Part shown: positions 50,102 to 59,651 of the stretch, in pieces | Position numbering within the stretch: position 1 is the stretch's first letter | Layout: every line of letters starts with the position of its first letter | Source of the DNA: Caldicoprobacter guelmensis | GTDB taxonomy: Bacteria > Bacillota > Clostridia > Caldicoprobacterales > Caldicoprobacteraceae | Direction: 5' to 3' | NCBI RefSeq assembly: GCF_016908415.1 | Contig: NZ_JAFBDW010000002.1 | Coordinates: 1 to 64,000, forward strand | DNA: 64,000 nt | Notes under the pieces: generated by a model | Databases searched by the model: none | Told to the model about the DNA's origin: nothing | The model's input: the letters and a program-made list of their open reading frames with translations, nothing else | Translations under genes and position numbers: made by a program

Positions 50102-50766
50102 GGATTAGCAAGAGGATTTTTGACATATTCTGGGTACTGGTGGGTATGCCTTTTCTTATTCCTTTATTTATAATTATACCCATATTAATAAAACTCGACG
50201 ATGGGGGGCCTGTATTCTTTGTTCAGGAACGAATAGGGTATAAGGGTAAGCCGTTTAAAATATGGAAGTTTAGGACGATGGTGGTAGGTGCGGAACAGAA
50301 GGGGAATTTGATCACCGTAGGAAGAGACCCTAGAATAACCCGGGTTGGCTATTTTTTGAGAAAATTTAAGCTAGATGAACTGCCGCAGCTGTTTAATGTC
50401 CTCAAAGGTGAGATGAGCCTGGTGGGCCCCAGGCCGGAAGTAGAAAAATATGTTAAATTGTACACTCTCGAACAGAGGAAGGTTTTGGATATTATGCCTG
50501 GTATAACTGACCCTGCTTCTATAAGGTATTCCAATGAGAGCGAGATTTTAGGGCAGTTTCAGGACCCGGAGAAAGCGTATGTGGAGATAATAATGCCTGA
50601 GAAGATAAAGCTTAACCTAGAATATGCGGAGGAAGCTTCATGCTGGAAAGATTTCCTAATAATTGTCAAAACCTTTTTTAGAATTTTAAATTGGTTTGAT
50701 GCAGATAGAGAAACTTTTAAGTTTGACAAGACAAAGGTCACTTTTATTGATGCTGCCAAAAAGTAA
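50098..50766 (+). CDS. initiating phosphoglycosyl transferase (bactoprenyl-phosphate sugar transferase)
   Basis: A 222-aa monotopic phosphoglycosyl transferase. One N-terminal re-entrant/membrane helix (FDIFWVLVGMPFLIPLFIIIPILI) is followed by the catalytic domain: VFFVQERIGYKGKPFKIWKFRTM (read in two parts, VFFVQERIG and KIWKFRTM), the DE pair in KLDELPQLFNVLKGEMSLVGPRPE, and PGITDPASIRYSNES. It transfers a sugar phosphate to undecaprenyl phosphate, the first committed step of the glycan. It is last in the operon; no terminator is evident after it. Confidence 0.92.
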   Translation: MRISKRIFDIFWVLVGMPFLIPLFIIIPILIKLDDGGPVFFVQERIGYKGKPFKIWKFRTMVVGAEQKGNLITVGRDPRITRVGYFLRKFKLDELPQLFNVLKGEMSLVGPRPEVEKYVKLYTLEQRKVLDIMPGITDPASIRYSNESEILGQFQDPEKAYVEIIMPEKIKLNLEYAEEASCWKDFLIIVKTFFRILNWFDADRETFKFDKTKVTFIDAAKK

Positions 50767-50900
50767 GGTTTCTCTTTCATTTACAAATTCAAAGCAGAGG
50801 GAAATAAAGAATTCACAGCGTTAATAAATAAACAAGAGTTTAGGCTAGATTTTGGACAAATGTTGCAGTTTTTCCAGTGAAAATTTATCCAATTTATATA

Positions 50901-50928
50901 TTGACAATAATTTCATATCTCATATAAT
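50901..50928 (+). promoter_or_regulatory. strong sigma-A promoter, probably the original S-layer gene promoter
   Basis: Perfect TTGACA (50901-50906) and perfect TATAAT (50923-50928) with a 16-base spacer, pointing at the S-layer gene 1.6 kb away but now separated from it by the IS30 element. Confidence 0.8.
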
Positions 50929-50966
50929 AGAGATAGAGACTGATTCGAGGAGACTTAAATTGAATC

Positions 50967-51061
50967 TTAGCTTGTCTGGTTATTACCTGGTTCCCGAAAA
51001 GTAGCAGTAGTAGTGGGCAACAAAAAAGTAGGGAATCTGGTAAGAAAACCAGGTAAGCTAA
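50967..51061 (+). other. 95-nt nested hairpin leader
   Basis: TTAGCTTGTCTGGTT (50967-50981) pairs with AACCAGGTAAGCTAA (51047-51061), and inside it TTACCTGGTTCCC (50983-50995) pairs with GGGAATCTGGTAA (51031-51043). The apical loop holds GAAAAGTAGC, part of a 13-base match to one end of the dispersed repeat. Long stable leaders are common on S-layer mRNAs and could protect the transcript. Confidence 0.6.
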
Positions 51062-51155
51062 AAAAAAAATGAAAATTGCAATATTAAATGCAACACTTTT
51101 TTAAGGAAAAGTATGATATAGATATCCAAATTTTTACTGTTTAAAATGTAAAACC

Positions 51156-51227
51156 TTATGTTGTCAAGGGAAGGGTGGAGATTTTCGAGCGTAAGCGAGA
51201 AAATACTACCCGACCTTGACAACATAA
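51156..51227 (-). terminator. long stem-loop downstream of the transposase gene
   Basis: A perfect 14-bp stem (TTATGTTGTCAAGG with CCTTGACAACATAA) is continued inside by GGGT/ACCC and ATTTTC/GAAAAT to a GCGTAAGC tip. On the transposase strand it is followed by GGTTTTACATTTT, so it may end the transposase mRNA or stop transcripts coming from outside. Confidence 0.5.
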
Positions 51228-51320
51228 ACCAAATGATATAATTGTTTCCAGGCCATTTGGCACACCCAGCCAAATGGCCTTAACTGTAAACTATCATTGG
51301 GCCTTCTTCAGACTACTACC

Positions 51321-52482
<1,162 letters not shown>

Positions 52483-52558
52483 CTACTATTTTTTAGGTGT
52501 TGCATTTAATTTTACAACGAACCGCTAAAAAAAAAAAAAACTAGAGGAGGAGAGGAAA

Positions 52559-55500
52559 GTGAAGAGAAGGCTCTCAATCTTGCTCACATTAGTGTTTTTA
52601 TTCACTGCAGTATTCAGCGCATCTATAGGTGCGGTATATGCTTCCAGCGACGACAACCGCATTGCTGGGCAGAACCGCTATGAGACCGCCTGCGCAGTAG
52701 CAAAAGCGAAATACACAACTGCTGAAGCCGTAATTATAGTAAGGGGTGATGATGCAGAGGATGGCACTCCCAATGTAGTTGATGGTTTGACTGCAAGCGT
52801 GTTAGCAGGAGCAAAAGATGCCCCCATTCTATTAACTGAAGCTAATAAGCTTCCGGATGTGGTGGAGACTACCATTAAAGAATTGAAAGCCGAAAAAGCA
52901 TACATAGTTGGCGGAACAGGTGCTGTAAGTGAAGATGTGGAAGCTGAATTGGAAGCAATGGGCTTGGAGGTAGAGAGAGTAGCAGGCCAAAATCGTTTTG
53001 AGACTGCTGTAGCGGTCGCAAAAGAGGCTAATACAGGTTCAAAGACCGCTATCGTAACGCAGTACCTTGCATTGGTAGACGCATTGGTAGCAGGTCCTCT
53101 TGCTTATGTAAACAAGTATCCGATTCTGCTGGTAGGCCAAAATGCAGTGGGTGATACGACAGCTAAAGCCATCAAAGACCTTGGCATCGAGAATGTAATA
53201 ATTGTTGGTGGTACTGGAATCATAAGTGAGGACGTTGAAGATGAGCTTGAAGGACTGGTAAGCGGTACTGTCACACGTGTGGCTGGCAATGACAGATATT
53301 TGACCAGCTTGGCAGTGGCTGCAAAGTTTGATGTCAAGGAAGTAGCGCTGGTAAACGGTGATAGCTTTGTTGATGCAGTAGCAGCTTCTGTATTGGGTCT
53401 CCCAATTGTTTATGTAAAGCAGAACAGCATGATCGCTGACGCCGAGAAGTTCATCGCTGACAAAGCCAGCGGAGTCAAAGTCATCGGCGGCACGGGAGTA
53501 ATAAGCAGCACACTTGCTCAGAAGGCAAAAGAAGCTGTAGAGTTAAGGATAGTGTCGGTAAGCGCGGTTGGTGCCAAGAAGTTACAGGTGGCTTTCAACA
53601 AAGCAGTAGATCCTAACAAGGCACAATTTGAAGTAAAAAGAGGAACAGTAAAGCCGTCTGTTAAGTCTATAACCTTTGCTGATGATAAGAAATCGGCCGT
53701 GATTGAGTTTAATGTTGCTCTGGCAAGTGGAGACTACAGTGTGACGGTCACTGGGTTAAAGGATGTAGCTTTAACTGCTACAACGAAAGTAGAAGCTGCA
53801 AAATTGACAACCATTGAATTTACAAGTGATGTTGCAGTTATTTCAAGTGATGCTAAACAAATAAAAGTAGGGGTTGTAGCTAAAAACCAGTATGGTGAAG
53901 AAATTTCCTTTAGTCCAAACGTTTCCGCTTCTAAAGGTGCTTTTAAAGAGTTGAAATCAAATGTATTAACAATAGAGTATAGTGATGGTAAATATACCGT
54001 TGGTGAGAAAGTAGTAGTCACAGTTGTTGATCCCGCAACCGGCGTGGTAGCTAGCAAAACGTTGACAGTTGCTCAGGCTGCCCAAGTGGCATCGATTAAG
54101 ATTGGTGAGCTAAAGACCGATGATGCTGATTTAGCTAAAAAGCCCATTAATGTAACGAATTTGAATAGCAACTTAACTAAATATTACATTCCTGTTGAGA
54201 TTAAAGATCAGTATGGGAACGTATTAAAAGCTACTGACTTGGCGGGAGTAGATATACTGTCATCGAATAGATCAATTATAAATCCAAAAGGATTTAAAGA
54301 TTTGAATGGTGCTACAGTCATCGAATTACAAGCAGCAAATCCAACTCCAGCAACATCTGGTACTGCAGTAATTACCATAGTAGCAGCGGGAACTGGTGTA
54401 ACTGCTAGCACAACGATTACTGTATTGGCAGATGCTAAGATTGATGCAGTTCAATTGTCAGCTCCTGAAACTGAATTAAAGATCAATAGAGCAGCTGTAT
54501 TACCAGTAACAGTAGTAGATACTTATGGTAATGAAATAGCGTTGAAAGATATTGTTATAGTTATTGACGCAACAGGTACTCAGTTGAAAATGAATGATCA
54601 GGCTACATTAACTGCAAATGGTGCAACATTAGCTACAAAGACAAATTATGTTACTGGTGTTACTACAATTGAAATAACACCAACAGCAAAGAATGTAGTT
54701 CTTACTGTTGTTGTACCCTCAACTGGTAAATTCCAGAGCTTAACATTAACCGCACTTGATGAACCGGTACCAGCATCTATCAAGGGTATGAAGTCGTCGT
54801 TTGTATCAATGCTGGCTAACGATACAAGTATGAAGACTTCTATAGTAGGTAATGTGGAATTCCTGGATCAGTATGGAGAAGCGATAAATGTAAATTATGG
54901 TGCTCCCACAGGTGATGCATACGGTTATACTGTAACTCCAAAAGAGGCTACTGCTGATAACACAACAGAAACTGGTAACGATATATTCGCCAAAACAACT
55001 CCGGGAACAGATGTATATGTAGTTAAATTGATGAAAGGTTCGACCGTACTGGATGAGCTGGAGGTACCGATCACTGTTGTAGATAAAGATAAGATAACCC
55101 AGTTTGAAATTGAAGATCCTGGCAAGCTTTACACGGGTGCTGGTGCTCCTGTAGCTTATGACCGAGAAATAAAAGTTTATGGGAAAGTTGATGGCAAGAA
55201 AGTTGAAATTCCTCAAACGATGGTTACTTTCTTGACAAATACGAAGGGCTTGCCGATTGTGAAGGATACAGATAACGTATATAGGTATAAGACATCGCAG
55301 TTGCCGACAGGCGGCATTAATACTGATGGTAAAGATGAAACTGCTACAATTACTGCACTTGTCGAAGCTGGTGGCAAGACCTACACGGTAACAAAAGATG
55401 TGGTTTACAGCTCGGCAGCGCCTAAAGCTCAGAGCTTGGCATTCATGAAAGACAACCAGGAAGTTACAGCAGTTGAAATTTCAGCAGACAAGTTGAACAA

Positions 55501-55732
55501 TGGTGATCTCTATAGTGGAATTGAAGGGTTCAAAGTAGTTGCAAAAGATCAATACAATGTTGAGTGGAAGAACGTAACATTTGTCGTAACCAGCAATGAA
55601 ACAGGAGCTACAGTCTCTATTGATTCAACAGGAAAAGTGACAGTCAATGGAACACTGACAATAGGCAAGTCCTTCCAGATCAACGCCTTCATTGACGGGC
55701 TGTACAAAGCAGTAAAAGTATTTGTGAAGTAA
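52559..55732 (+). CDS. S-layer-type surface protein with CWB2 anchor
   Basis: A 1057-aa exported protein. A signal peptide (residues 1 to about 28, KRRLSILLTLVFLFTAVFSASIGAVYAS) is followed by three cell wall-binding type 2 repeats (about 30-330; RIAGQNRYETA, RVAGQNRFETA, RVAGNDRYLTS, with IVGGTG..SEDVE), then about 700 residues of beta-rich, Ig-like repeats rich in T/V/K with KDQYG/DQYGN motifs. CWB2 modules bind anionic wall polymer in Clostridia. It starts at GTG with a strong GAGGAGGAGAGG. The upstream IS30 puts its own promoter in doubt. Followed by a double terminator. Confidence 0.92.
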   Translation: MKRRLSILLTLVFLFTAVFSASIGAVYASSDDNRIAGQNRYETACAVAKAKYTTAEAVIIVRGDDAEDGTPNVVDGLTASVLAGAKDAPILLTEANKLPDVVETTIKELKAEKAYIVGGTGAVSEDVEAELEAMGLEVERVAGQNRFETAVAVAKEANTGSKTAIVTQYLALVDALVAGPLAYVNKYPILLVGQNAVGDTTAKAIKDLGIENVIIVGGTGIISEDVEDELEGLVSGTVTRVAGNDRYLTSLAVAAKFDVKEVALVNGDSFVDAVAASVLGLPIVYVKQNSMIADAEKFIADKASGVKVIGGTGVISSTLAQKAKEAVELRIVSVSAVGAKKLQVAFNKAVDPNKAQFEVKRGTVKPSVKSITFADDKKSAVIEFNVALASGDYSVTVTGLKDVALTATTKVEAAKLTTIEFTSDVAVISSDAKQIKVGVVAKNQYGEEISFSPNVSASKGAFKELKSNVLTIEYSDGKYTVGEKVVVTVVDPATGVVASKTLTVAQAAQVASIKIGELKTDDADLAKKPINVTNLNSNLTKYYIPVEIKDQYGNVLKATDLAGVDILSSNRSIINPKGFKDLNGATVIELQAANPTPATSGTAVITIVAAGTGVTASTTITVLADAKIDAVQLSAPETELKINRAAVLPVTVVDTYGNEIALKDIVIVIDATGTQLKMNDQATLTANGATLATKTNYVTGVTTIEITPTAKNVVLTVVVPSTGKFQSLTLTALDEPVPASIKGMKSSFVSMLANDTSMKTSIVGNVEFLDQYGEAINVNYGAPTGDAYGYTVTPKEATADNTTETGNDIFAKTTPGTDVYVVKLMKGSTVLDELEVPITVVDKDKITQFEIEDPGKLYTGAGAPVAYDREIKVYGKVDGKKVEIPQTMVTFLTNTKGLPIVKDTDNVYRYKTSQLPTGGINTDGKDETATITALVEAGGKTYTVTKDVVYSSAAPKAQSLAFMKDNQEVTAVEISADKLNNGDLYSGIEGFKVVAKDQYNVEWKNVTFVVTSNETGATVSIDSTGKVTVNGTLTIGKSFQINAFIDGLYKAVKVFVK

Positions 55733-55743
55733 CACTACAACCG

Positions 55744-55813
55744 GAGATAGGGGTCAAATCCCTATCTCAAGGAGAGTTGAACACCTCACAGGAAAGATCC
55801 TGTGAGGTGTTTT
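55744..55813 (+). terminator. double hairpin terminator after the S-layer gene
   Basis: The first hairpin is GAGATAGGG/CCCTATCTC (55744-55768). The second is a 13-bp perfect stem, ACACCTCACAGGA/TCCTGTGAGGTGT (55781-55793 with 55798-55810), followed by TTT. The strength suits a highly expressed gene. Confidence 0.92.
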
Positions 55814-56111
55814 ATATTATAAGCTTTACTGCAGTGGCGATAATCAGTCAGTGTGGATGTTAAGAAGTAAACAAATTTTGGGGGTGTTGCGAGTAGCCCT
55901 GTACGCCAAATATCCTGTCTGCAGAATAGGTAAGCTGTTCTGTGTGTTATAAGGATTGTTTGGCTACAATTTAACGGTTACGGGCTAGACAACATAAACA
56001 ACTCAAGAGTGGGCAGTTTGAACCCAATAAATCCAAAAACCTATCAAACAACGACAGGTGCAAATGTGTGCTAGCGAAAACGCATATATGCTGATTAAAA
56101 GGGGGATGCCT

Positions 56112-57728
56112 GTGATACATATGAAAAACAAAGCCATAACTCTGATAACTGCACTGTGTGTGGTTGTGCTTTTTATCTTTACTCCAGCGTATGCACAAAC
56201 TAGCGATAGCAATGAGATACTTGACGAGGTTAGGTATCTCATAGAGAACTACTACGTTGAAGAAGTAAGCGAAGATGTTCTGAACGCCGGCGATATAGAA
56301 GACATCATCCAAGCTCTGGGTGACCCCTACAGCTCCTACATGACCGCCGATGAGTATCAGGCGCTGATGGACTCCATTGAAATGGAGTTCGTGGGTATAG
56401 GGGTTACGGTTGAAAAGGTTCCTGAAGGTGTGCTGATACTGTCGGTTTTCAAGGGTTCCGGAGCAGAAGCGGCGGGACTTCAGCCCGGCGATATCATTAT
56501 AAACGCCAATGGTGTAGATTTAAAGGATCTGGACCTGTCCGAGGCATTGAGGTACATAAAAGGCGATGAGGGGACAGCGGTGCTGCTCACGATAAAGAGG
56601 GGGGACGTGGTATTTTCGGTACCGGTGCTGCGTAAAAGGATAACCCTGCCCACTGTGGAATGGGAGTTGATCGATGAAGTGGGCTACATTAGGGTATGGT
56701 CATTTGGTGAGGATACCGCCACTCAATTTGAGCAGGCGGTTAAGGAGCTGGAAGAAGAGGGTGCAAAAGGGCTCATTATCGACCTGCGAGGGAACGGAGG
56801 CGGGTACCTCCAGTCGGGCGTAGATATGGCCGGGTATTTTACTGACGGTCAACCGGCCACCCTGGTGCATGTCAGGAGCGAGGGTACATATTACCTGGTT
56901 CCCGAGCAGGATTTCCAGGTTGACTTGCCGGTGCTGGTGCTCATTGACGGTTTTACTGCCAGCGCATCGGAGCTTTTTGCAGGGGCGCTGCAGGATTACA
57001 GCAGAGCCTATCTGCTGGGCGGTAATACATTCGGTAAGGGCAGCATACAGTCGTTGTTTCCTCTAAGTGATGGAAGCGTGCTGAGGCTGACCGTCGGGCA
57101 TTTTTACACACCCAGAGGCAGGCAAATAAGTGGTACGGGGCTGAAGCCGGATTTAAACCTTCGGGACGAGTTTCTTTTAAATGCCGCGGTTCTTCTTCTG
57201 GGCGGGGATGCCGAAAATAGGAATTCGAAAGAGGGATTTACCGCCGTGCAGATTAAAGAGGGCGACATTCTGGATGTCGACCTTAGCAAGGCTCGGTCCG
57301 ACGAGTACTGGGAAAGCTACCGACATATAATAGAAAGTGCGCTGAACGAGGGGAAGGAACTGTATATAGGAACCGACGACGGATGGCAAAAGAGCGGGGA
57401 ACTGCAGCTGTACAGATGGTATTATCCTTATTATGATGAAGTTCCGGTTTTGAAGGGTATAAAACCCGACAAGGAGTTTACAGTAACCTTCTCAAAGCCG
57501 GTTGATGCCGGTGAGGTAAAGGGAAAAATCCAGCTTATAGACGCGGAAACGGGCGAACGCACTCCCTGTTCGGTTTTTCAGTTGAGTGACAACCAGGTTA
57601 AGGTGGTGCCGGATGAGCTGCTTCAAAGCGGAAGGGAGTATTATTTGGTAATAGAAGAGGGCATAAGGGCAAGGACCGGGGCTTATCTAGGCCAGGGGGT
57701 GCTGTGCCGAGCGGTGGTGGAGGAGTAA
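56112..57728 (+). CDS. ctpA: carboxy-terminal processing protease, S41 family
   Basis: A 538-aa exported serine protease. A signal/anchor (KAITLITALCVVVLFIFTPAYA) is followed by a PDZ domain (about 75-150, with GSGAEAAGLQPGDIIINANG) and the S41 core with the Ser284/Lys309 dyad (TASASELFAG and FGKGSIQS), 25 residues apart as in Tsp. An extra C-terminal Ig-like (SbsA/Big_5-type) domain covers about 430-538 (GIKPDKEFTVTFSKPV). GTG 56112 fits AAAAGGGGG; ATG 56121 is possible. The 300-base gap before it (55814-56111) shows no other gene. Confidence 0.92.
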   Translation: MIHMKNKAITLITALCVVVLFIFTPAYAQTSDSNEILDEVRYLIENYYVEEVSEDVLNAGDIEDIIQALGDPYSSYMTADEYQALMDSIEMEFVGIGVTVEKVPEGVLILSVFKGSGAEAAGLQPGDIIINANGVDLKDLDLSEALRYIKGDEGTAVLLTIKRGDVVFSVPVLRKRITLPTVEWELIDEVGYIRVWSFGEDTATQFEQAVKELEEEGAKGLIIDLRGNGGGYLQSGVDMAGYFTDGQPATLVHVRSEGTYYLVPEQDFQVDLPVLVLIDGFTASASELFAGALQDYSRAYLLGGNTFGKGSIQSLFPLSDGSVLRLTVGHFYTPRGRQISGTGLKPDLNLRDEFLLNAAVLLLGGDAENRNSKEGFTAVQIKEGDILDVDLSKARSDEYWESYRHIIESALNEGKELYIGTDDGWQKSGELQLYRWYYPYYDEVPVLKGIKPDKEFTVTFSKPVDAGEVKGKIQLIDAETGERTPCSVFQLSDNQVKVVPDELLQSGREYYLVIEEGIRARTGAYLGQGVLCRAVVEE

Positions 57729-57764
57729 ATGAACAGTCCTGTGAAAGGTGTTGCTTGTGTTCAG

Positions 57765-57799
57765 AGGCGGCCGAATGCATTTGGCTGCCTTCATTTTTT
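57765..57799 (+). terminator. Rho-independent terminator after ctpA
   Basis: AGGCGGCCGAAT and ATTTGGCTGCCT form a stem with two mismatches, followed by a T-run. Confidence 0.82.
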
Positions 57800-57911
57800 G
57801 CATATTTATAGAAGGAGAACCCTCACTGCTTTCTCAGGTTATACGTTGTCTCACTGTGTATATTTGGTACCACTTTTGTGATTGTGGGTTGTTGATTTAA
57901 GCTGTAAACGG

Positions 57912-57940
57912 TTGCTAATCTGCATCCGGCGTATTATAAT
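57912..57940 (+). promoter_or_regulatory. promoter of the flippase gene
   Basis: TTGCTA (57912-57917), 17 bases, perfect TATAAT (57935-57940). A GC-rich hairpin, CCCGCC/GGCGGG (58004-58020), lies in the leader 25 bases before the start codon and might affect translation. Confidence 0.6.
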
Positions 57941-58044
57941 AATTACGATGTGAAAATTGAAGATGCCTGAAAAGCTATTGCAACGGGCTGATTAAAGGTT
58001 GCTCCCGCCTCAGGGGCGGGAAGAAAAGGTTAAGGGGTGTAAAG

Positions 58045-59601
58045 ATGGAGCAGCAGATGAGCTACAAAAAGGCCACAATTGTGGTTATCATAATCACGCT
58101 GATCAGCAAGGTGACTGGTTTTTTGAGGGAAATACTCCTGGGCAATGCATACGGCGCTTCATATATCACCGATGCCTATCTGATATCCCTGACCATACCG
58201 CAGACCCTGTTTTCCAGCATAGCGGCGGCAATCACCACCACATTTATCCCCCTTTACTCGCGTATCAGGGTAGACGGCGGGCCCGGTGAGGACATCCGCT
58301 TTACAAACAGGGTGCTCAACGTAGTGCTTGTTTCAAGTGCCTCCCTGGCTGTACTGGGTATGGTGCTTACACGTCCTATTGTTTCCCTGATTGCCATGGG
58401 CTTCAAGGGAGAGGTTCTCGAGCTGGCAGTCAGCTTTACCAGGATAACCTTCCCCATGATCGTGTTTATCGGCATATGCCAGGTTTTTATCGGGTATCTA
58501 CAGGCCAATAGCGAATTTGCGCTGCCCGCACTCATTGGCATACCCAGCAACGCCGTGATCATAGCAATGCTTCTTTTAAGCGATACCGTGGGACCGTATG
58601 GTCTGGTACTTGGTACCCTTGCTGGTGCAGTGATACAGGCTGTCATGTTGCTGATCGGTGCATTCAAAAAAGGATATAGCTACAGAAGCGAATTGAATTT
58701 CAGGGACTCGTATGTGGTAAATGTGATCACTTTGGCGTTTCCAGTTATGCTGGGTTCGACGGTGCAGCAACTCAACGCCCTGATTGACAGAATGCTAGCC
58801 TCAGGCCTAGCTGAGGGCAGCATCTCGGCGCTCAACTTTGCCAACAAGCTAAACGGCTTTGCGTACGGCCTTTTCACCGTATCGCTGGCTACCGTCATAT
58901 ATCCACTGCTTTCGCGCCTTAGCGCAGAGAAGGACATGGCCGGCTTCAAGGAGAAGCTTGTAAAGTCTCTAAACGTTATCACCCTCATCATACTTCCCAT
59001 TACCGTTGGGGCGGTGGTTTTAAGGCAGCCTATAGTGTCGGTGCTGTTTGAGAGGGGTCGGTTTGATGCAAGGGCAACTGCCATGACCGCCTCGGCGCTC
59101 ATGTTTTATTCGCTGGGCATGGTATTTTACGGCTATCGCGACGTGCTGAACAGGACCTTTTATTCGCTGCAGGATACCAAAACGCCCATGATAAACGGCA
59201 TGCTTACCGTTGCGCTCAACATTGTGCTGAACCTCATCCTGGTCAGGTTTATGCAGCATAATGGCCTGGCGCTGGCCACCAGCCTGTCGGCTGTGGTCAT
59301 GACCATGCTTTTGTTTGCAAACTTGAGGAAGCGGCTGGGCGGCATCGGTGGGAGAAAACTGGTTGGCGCGTTTTTAAAATGCGGTGCGGCATCGCTGATA
59401 ATGGGATTTGTCGTGTACTGGCTAAATGGTTTTGCTGCAAGGCATCTTCCTTTGTCCAGCGGCGTGACGAGCATTTTGGTCCTTGGGTTTATGATAGGGT
59501 TTGGCGCCCTGCTGTATTTTGCTCTTGTTTATCTTTTCAGGGTTGAAGAGGTGGGTTGGCTGGCAGATATGGCCAGAAAGCGGATGAAAATTTCTGAATG
59601 A
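58045..59601 (+). CDS. murJ: MurJ/MviN-family lipid II flippase
   Basis: A 518-aa integral membrane protein of the MVF family with about 13-14 hydrophobic segments. Seen are ISKVTGFLREILLGNAYG near the start, the LISLTIPQTLFSSIAAAITTTFIPLYSR region, NALIDRMLASGL and VLFERGRFDARATAMTASAL. It moves lipid-linked precursors across the membrane. MurJ is the default call; given the neighbouring glycan operon, which has no flippase of its own, it could also serve as a Wzx-like glycan flippase. AAGGGGTGT precedes the ATG. Confidence 0.92.
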   Translation: MEQQMSYKKATIVVIIITLISKVTGFLREILLGNAYGASYITDAYLISLTIPQTLFSSIAAAITTTFIPLYSRIRVDGGPGEDIRFTNRVLNVVLVSSASLAVLGMVLTRPIVSLIAMGFKGEVLELAVSFTRITFPMIVFIGICQVFIGYLQANSEFALPALIGIPSNAVIIAMLLLSDTVGPYGLVLGTLAGAVIQAVMLLIGAFKKGYSYRSELNFRDSYVVNVITLAFPVMLGSTVQQLNALIDRMLASGLAEGSISALNFANKLNGFAYGLFTVSLATVIYPLLSRLSAEKDMAGFKEKLVKSLNVITLIILPITVGAVVLRQPIVSVLFERGRFDARATAMTASALMFYSLGMVFYGYRDVLNRTFYSLQDTKTPMINGMLTVALNIVLNLILVRFMQHNGLALATSLSAVVMTMLLFANLRKRLGGIGGRKLVGAFLKCGAASLIMGFVVYWLNGFAARHLPLSSGVTSILVLGFMIGFGALLYFALVYLFRVEEVGWLADMARKRMKISE

Positions 59602-59651
59602 AAATTATAATGTTTTCGTTTTGCAGGAAAAGGATGACAGATGAAACTGAT

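Noticed and set aside
50967..51061. Nested hairpin as a fourth full copy of the dispersed repeat
   Set aside because: Only a 13-base block (CCCGAAAAGTAGC) is shared; the other conserved blocks are missing.
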